Source: JACKHA01 sp041401985 (GTDB lineage Bacteria; Planctomycetota; Phycisphaerae; Phycisphaerales; UBA1924). From it: a stretch of DNA of 64,000 nucleotides. Under the pieces are notes generated by a model. That model made no database searches. It saw nothing but the letters and a program-made list of their open reading frames with translations, and was not told the DNA's origin. Positions 60,916-64,000 of the stretch are shown here, one piece after another. The position numbers were made by a program, and so were the translations under genes. Every line of letters begins with the position of its first letter. Position 1 is the first letter of the stretch. Where the stretch lies: contig JAWKTE010000006.1 in NCBI GenBank assembly GCA_041401985.1, positions 139,875 to 203,874 of the forward strand, read 5' to 3'.

Positions 60916-61848
60916 TCAGCGCGGGTTGAACAGGGTGTTGTCGTCGGATTCGCCGGGCCAGCCGATGTTGACCGAGGCAGCGGGGGGGATGTAGAGGCCG
61001 CTGGACCAGGTGAAGGCCATCGGGGCCGGGGCGACGTGGGCGTCGAGGTGGGCGATGTTGGCGATGGGGCGGGCGGCCCCGCGGTTCGGCCCGTGGCGAA
61101 AGTGGATGGAGGGGTCGGGGCGGCTCGGCGTGGCCAGGTGCGGGTGGAAACGGGGCTCGGCGAACGAGTATTCGATCACGTCGCCGGCGGGGGACTGGCT
61201 GGCCAGGGCGCCGTCGGCGAAGGCGAGGGTGGCGGCGGGGCGGTGGAACGCGGCGCGCCGGGCGCCGGTCTGGTCCGAGTGGACCTGCGAGACGGGGCGA
61301 TTGTTGATGGTGACGGCGGGCGTGCGTTCGACGCCGACGTACGCGGCGTTGTAGGCGTAGCCGCCGCAGCCGCGCTCGAAGCCGGCGCCGGCCTCAGCGA
61401 GGGTCTCGAGCGTCAGGGCGAAGGAGGGGCAGGCGCGGACGGCCCGCCCGAGGCCCGGGGAGCCGGCGTCGAAGTAGGGATTGAGCGGGCCGCGGGCGGG
61501 CTCGAAGGCGGCTGAGGGGCTGGGGCGCGTGCCGTGCCAGCGGCTCAAGTTGGCCAGGAAGTCGGCGGCGGCGGGTGCGTAGCGGTCGGCTTCGTCGGTG
61601 GCGTAAAGGTCCAGGGCAATGGCCAGTTGGCGGAGGTTGGAGGTGCAGACGCTGGACTGGGCAGCCCGGCGGGCGGCGGCCAAGGAGGGGAGCAGGATGC
61701 CCAGCAGCAGGGCGATGATGGCGATGGCGACGAGGAGTTCGATGAGGGTGAAGGCGCGGCGGCCCATCAGAGCCGCGATCGTGAGATCGCGACGGGCCCG
61801 GAGTTCCGGGCGGAGTCGGTCCGTGGGATCGTCGGGGATGATGGTCAT
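60916..61848 (-). CDS. Type II secretion-type pseudopilin (prepilin-like)
   Basis: 310 residues. MGRRAFTLIELLVAIAIIALLLGILLPSL is the class III signal with the prepilin-peptidase site before Phe and the Glu at position +5. It is followed by ARRAAQSSVCTSNLRQLAIALDLYA, the pattern of planctomycete pseudopilin-like proteins. The globular part ends with AHLDAHVAP, near the usual aspartate-glycine end of DUF1559-type members. The frame begins 27 residues ahead of the signal at 61848 (MTIIPDD), overlapping the stop of the upstream gene (ATGA); the start at MGRRA is an alternative. Such proteins are present in great numbers in planctomycetes. Confidence 0.8.
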   Translation of the reverse strand: MTIIPDDPTDRLRPELRARRDLTIAALMGRRAFTLIELLVAIAIIALLLGILLPSLAAARRAAQSSVCTSNLRQLAIALDLYATDEADRYAPAAADFLANLSRWHGTRPSPSAAFEPARGPLNPYFDAGSPGLGRAVRACPSFALTLETLAEAGAGFERGCGGYAYNAAYVGVERTPAVTINNRPVSQVHSDQTGARRAAFHRPAATLAFADGALASQSPAGDVIEYSFAEPRFHPHLATPSRPDPSIHFRHGPNRGAARPIANIAHLDAHVAPAPMAFTWSSGLYIPPAASVNIGWPGESDDNTLFNPR

Positions 61849-62885
61849 CGCGCGAACTGGACCGTGACATGCGGGCGGATTCGGTGCGGCGCGGCGTCGG
61901 CGACGCCGCCGATCTCCGCGGACACCTCGCCGAAGAGCGGGTCGATGGAGTCGATCGCCGTGGTCAGGCGGATGAAGTCGAAGCCGGGGAGGTTGGCGGG
62001 CTGGCCCGTGGCAGGGTCGACGGCCCAAGCGATGTCGAAGGCGTCGCCGCCGCCGGAGCGGGGGGTGATGCCGACGGAGAACGGGTCGTCGGGGACGGTG
62101 TAGAACGCGGCGGGAGCGATCGAGGCGTCGTCGATCACGTTGTCGGCGGTTGTGTCGCCGAGCAGGAGCGTGGGAGTGTGGTCGGCGATGCCGCGGATGG
62201 CCTCGGCGGTGGCGGTGAGGCCGAGGGGGTTCTGGAGGATGGGGCCGGCGAAGGGCGTGGAGAAAAGGAGGTAGGCGCTAGTCTGCCACGTGCCGGTGCG
62301 GCCGGGCGGGATCCACGCGGGATTCGCGGGCGGATTGGCGGGGTCGGCGACGTTGTCGTCCCAAGTGCGGGTCGCCCACCAGTCGTCGGGGACGGCGGGC
62401 ATCTGCGGCACGCGGATCACGTACCACGGATCGTCGGCCAGCCCGTTGTTGTTGGCGTCGATCGCGATCTCGATGGTGGCGGCCTCGGCGAAGCGCCGGT
62501 TGGGATGGCCCGCGACGTACACGGCGTTGCCGAAGACGATCGCGTCGAGGCCCATGAAGTTGCGTGGGTCGTCGAGCACGCGGTGGTCGAAGGCCAGAAC
62601 GATGGAGCCGCCGAAGCCGCCGAGGGTGACGACCTTGGTGTTGTCGGGGGCGATGGTGCCGCCGCCGATGGGCGGGCCGACGGCGCGGGTCGGGTCGTTG
62701 AACTGCGGGTTCTGGACGAACTGGCCGGGGGCGGGGTCGTAGGCGATCACCTGTGTGGCGAACGGCGACTGCGCGGCGGCGAGGGCGGAGAGCAAAGGCA
62801 GTACGCAGAGGAAGCAGAGAGGGAGCGGAGGAACGCGGAGGGTGGGGCGGGATTGGGATCGGAGGATGTGCGATCTCGGTGCCAC
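61845..62885 (-). CDS. Secreted protein of unknown function, signal peptide encoded by a repeat
   Basis: 346 residues from GTG at 62885. The basic n-region (APRSHILRSQSRPTL) leads into the hydrophobic PLPLCFLCVLPLLSALAAA-Q, a good signal peptide. The DNA for it is the left arm of a repeat of the CACGGAGACACGGAG family. The mature part is beta-rich: FATQVIAYDPAPGQFVQNP, GGFGGSIVLAFDHRV, AATIEIAIDANNNGLADDPWYVIRV with an Asp-rich loop. It looks like planctomycete secreted cell-surface proteins; no enzyme motif was seen. The stop overlaps the start of the pseudopilin gene, so both are probably translated together. Confidence 0.65.
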   Translation of the reverse strand: MAPRSHILRSQSRPTLRVPPLPLCFLCVLPLLSALAAAQSPFATQVIAYDPAPGQFVQNPQFNDPTRAVGPPIGGGTIAPDNTKVVTLGGFGGSIVLAFDHRVLDDPRNFMGLDAIVFGNAVYVAGHPNRRFAEAATIEIAIDANNNGLADDPWYVIRVPQMPAVPDDWWATRTWDDNVADPANPPANPAWIPPGRTGTWQTSAYLLFSTPFAGPILQNPLGLTATAEAIRGIADHTPTLLLGDTTADNVIDDASIAPAAFYTVPDDPFSVGITPRSGGGDAFDIAWAVDPATGQPANLPGFDFIRLTTAIDSIDPLFGEVSAEIGGVADAAPHRIRPHVTVQFAR

Positions 62886-62975
62886 GACGCTGGTGAATCG
62901 GACGGCACCGCAATTCTTCACCCCAGGTGCCCTCTCCGCGCCCTCCGCGTCTTCTCCGCACCCTCCGCGTTCGGC
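62794..62975. repeat. Inverted repeat of the CACGGAGACACGGAG family (copy 4, degenerate)
   Basis: Left arm 62794-62841 (GCAGAGGAAGCAGAGAGGGA... GGAGG), right arm 62931-62975 (CCCTCTCCGCGCCCTCCGCG and so on). Less symmetrical than copies 1-3. The left arm lies in the coding sequence of the secreted protein. Confidence 0.65.
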
Positions 62976-62982
62976 ATCTCGT

Positions 62983-63981
62983 TCAACCACGGCGGCGCCT
63001 CCCGTTCGCAAGGACGCAGACAAGCACGAGCGTGCCCGGCGCCGGGACGATGGCGTAGCGGTAGACGGTGGTGTCGTTGAACGTCGTGACGAGCAGTTCG
63101 CCGGTGGCGGGGTTGAGTCGGACGAAGTGCGAGTCGGTTGCGCCGGTGGGCGAGAGCCCGAGGAGGGTGGTGGCGGCCGGACCGCCCGAGGCCGCGGCCA
63201 GGGCCTCGGCCCCATCGACAACCGCGGCGAAAGTGTCGGGCCCACCGCCGACGAGCAGGTTGCCGAGCGTGTCGAAGCCGAGGGAGTTGCCGCTGAGCAC
63301 GGAGGCGACGGGCGAGCCCTGGGTCTCGAAGTTCAGGGGCGAGCCTGGGGTGAGCGAGGCGAGGGGAAAGGCCCTGATGTCGCCTGTGGCGGAGGGGCCG
63401 GTGAAGGAGAAACCGTTGGCGGTGTAGAGGTAGGTGGCGTCGGTTGTGATGCCGCCGGATGCGCCGCCGATGGTGTTCACGACGGCCCCGAACGCACCGG
63501 TGGCGGCATCGAGCCTGGTCAAGAGGGTGTCGGTGACGTTGCCGCCTGTGACGTAGAGCGTGTCGTCGCCCGCCCAGTGGGCGTCGAAGTTGTCGATGGC
63601 GTAGGTCGAGCCGGCGACGGGCGACGCGGTGCTGAGGGCGGCGGGGTCGAAGACGAAGACCTCGGCGCCGGGGCCGAAGTCGTTGTCGCCCAGCGCGGCC
63701 CGCGTGCCCGATGGGTTCACACGCAAGAACGATGCGCCGAACGACGAGACCGCGCCCGTTGGGACCGATCCGATGACCGAGAACGACGCCGAATGGAGCG
63801 CGTCCTGGGCGAAGACTGACGTTCCGACGATCGCCAAGGCTCGCCCGTCGGGGAGCACGTCGTACGAGTTCACGCCGACGGGCAGCGGGAACGAGCCGAC
63901 GAGCTGGTAGTCGGGCAGGGCGGCGCTTGCGACGCCGATGCCTGCGAGCGAGCCAGCCAGAGCCCCGGCGGCGCGCGGCAC
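62983..63981 (-). CDS. Secreted protein with PEP-CTERM-like tail
   Basis: 332 residues from a GTG at 63981; the frame stays open to the window edge, so the true start may be outside. A signal-like AGALAGSLAGIGVASAA is followed by repeated short beta units (VNSYDVLPDGRALAIVG, FLRVNPSGTRAALGDND, TDTLLTRLDAATGAF) as in beta-propeller proteins. The end IVPAPGTLVLVCVLANGRRRRG is V-P-A-P, hydrophobic, Arg-rich, like 55102-55725. Predicted surface protein. No catalytic residues were identified. Confidence 0.68.
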   Translation of the reverse strand: MPRAAGALAGSLAGIGVASAALPDYQLVGSFPLPVGVNSYDVLPDGRALAIVGTSVFAQDALHSASFSVIGSVPTGAVSSFGASFLRVNPSGTRAALGDNDFGPGAEVFVFDPAALSTASPVAGSTYAIDNFDAHWAGDDTLYVTGGNVTDTLLTRLDAATGAFGAVVNTIGGASGGITTDATYLYTANGFSFTGPSATGDIRAFPLASLTPGSPLNFETQGSPVASVLSGNSLGFDTLGNLLVGGGPDTFAAVVDGAEALAAASGGPAATTLLGLSPTGATDSHFVRLNPATGELLVTTFNDTTVYRYAIVPAPGTLVLVCVLANGRRRRG

Positions 63982-64000
63982 GATCGATGCGGACCTGGTC

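Overview
The window is high-GC DNA (roughly 70%) from a planctomycete, most likely Phycisphaerae/Phycisphaerales. Several independent traits point there. There is an ECF sigma factor next to a large TPR-bearing Ser/Thr kinase. Two giant secreted proteins carry the N-terminal LEPR-XLL-like motif. Short secreted proteins end in a V-P-A-P/hydrophobic/Arg-rich tail. There is also a FTLIELLVAIAI pseudopilin, a B12-dependent ribonucleotide reductase with an intein, and lysine made on the LysW carrier. No rRNA, tRNA or CRISPR array was found.

Layout. 1-5.1 kb (minus): nrdJ with an intein and several frameshifts, a small element carrying a four-helix-bundle gene inside inverted repeats, and dcd. 5.9-18.2 kb: a FlgI-like lipoprotein, smc, an FHA protein, a small membrane protein and dnaE. 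18.2-30.7 kb: mostly secreted proteins (a dockerin-like protein, two tandem pre-peptidase paralogues, two LEPR-XLL/CARDB paralogues), interrupted by the ECF/kinase pair. 31.0-35.9 kb (plus): a lysW-lysX-lysY-lysZ-lysK operon behind what looks like a promoter, leader peptide and terminator. 35.9-44.6 kb: a kynurenine-degradation cluster in two converging arms. The minus arm is haao, acmsd, kynU and a kmo-kynB fusion; the plus arm is aminomuconate-semialdehyde dehydrogenase and aminomuconate deaminase. 44.7-49.4 kb: a membrane protein, tilS, a YebC-family regulator and a GH57 glycosidase. 49.6-55.0 kb (minus): an envelope operon with two LptF/LptG-like permeases around a GT39-type glycosyltransferase and a PAP2 phosphatase. 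55.1-64 kb: secreted proteins, a probable structured small RNA, an ABC-2 permease, a HAD hydrolase, rplU, a BFD-like protein and a pseudopilin.

How genes work together. The kynurenine genes cover every step from N-formylkynurenine to 2-oxocrotonate/oxalocrotonate except the first enzyme of the route, tryptophan dioxygenase, which is not in the window. The lys genes cover the carrier-bound steps of the alpha-aminoadipate route except the LysJ aminotransferase.

The most unusual feature is the repeat content. At least five families of short palindromic or tandem repeats fill the intergenic regions. Members of the same families sit in frame inside two highly conserved genes: smc, including about 80 residues inside the ATPase head, and dnaE, at four sites. 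One further copy appears to encode the signal peptide of a secreted protein. The repeat that brackets the four-helix-bundle gene is also one of the insertions in dnaE.
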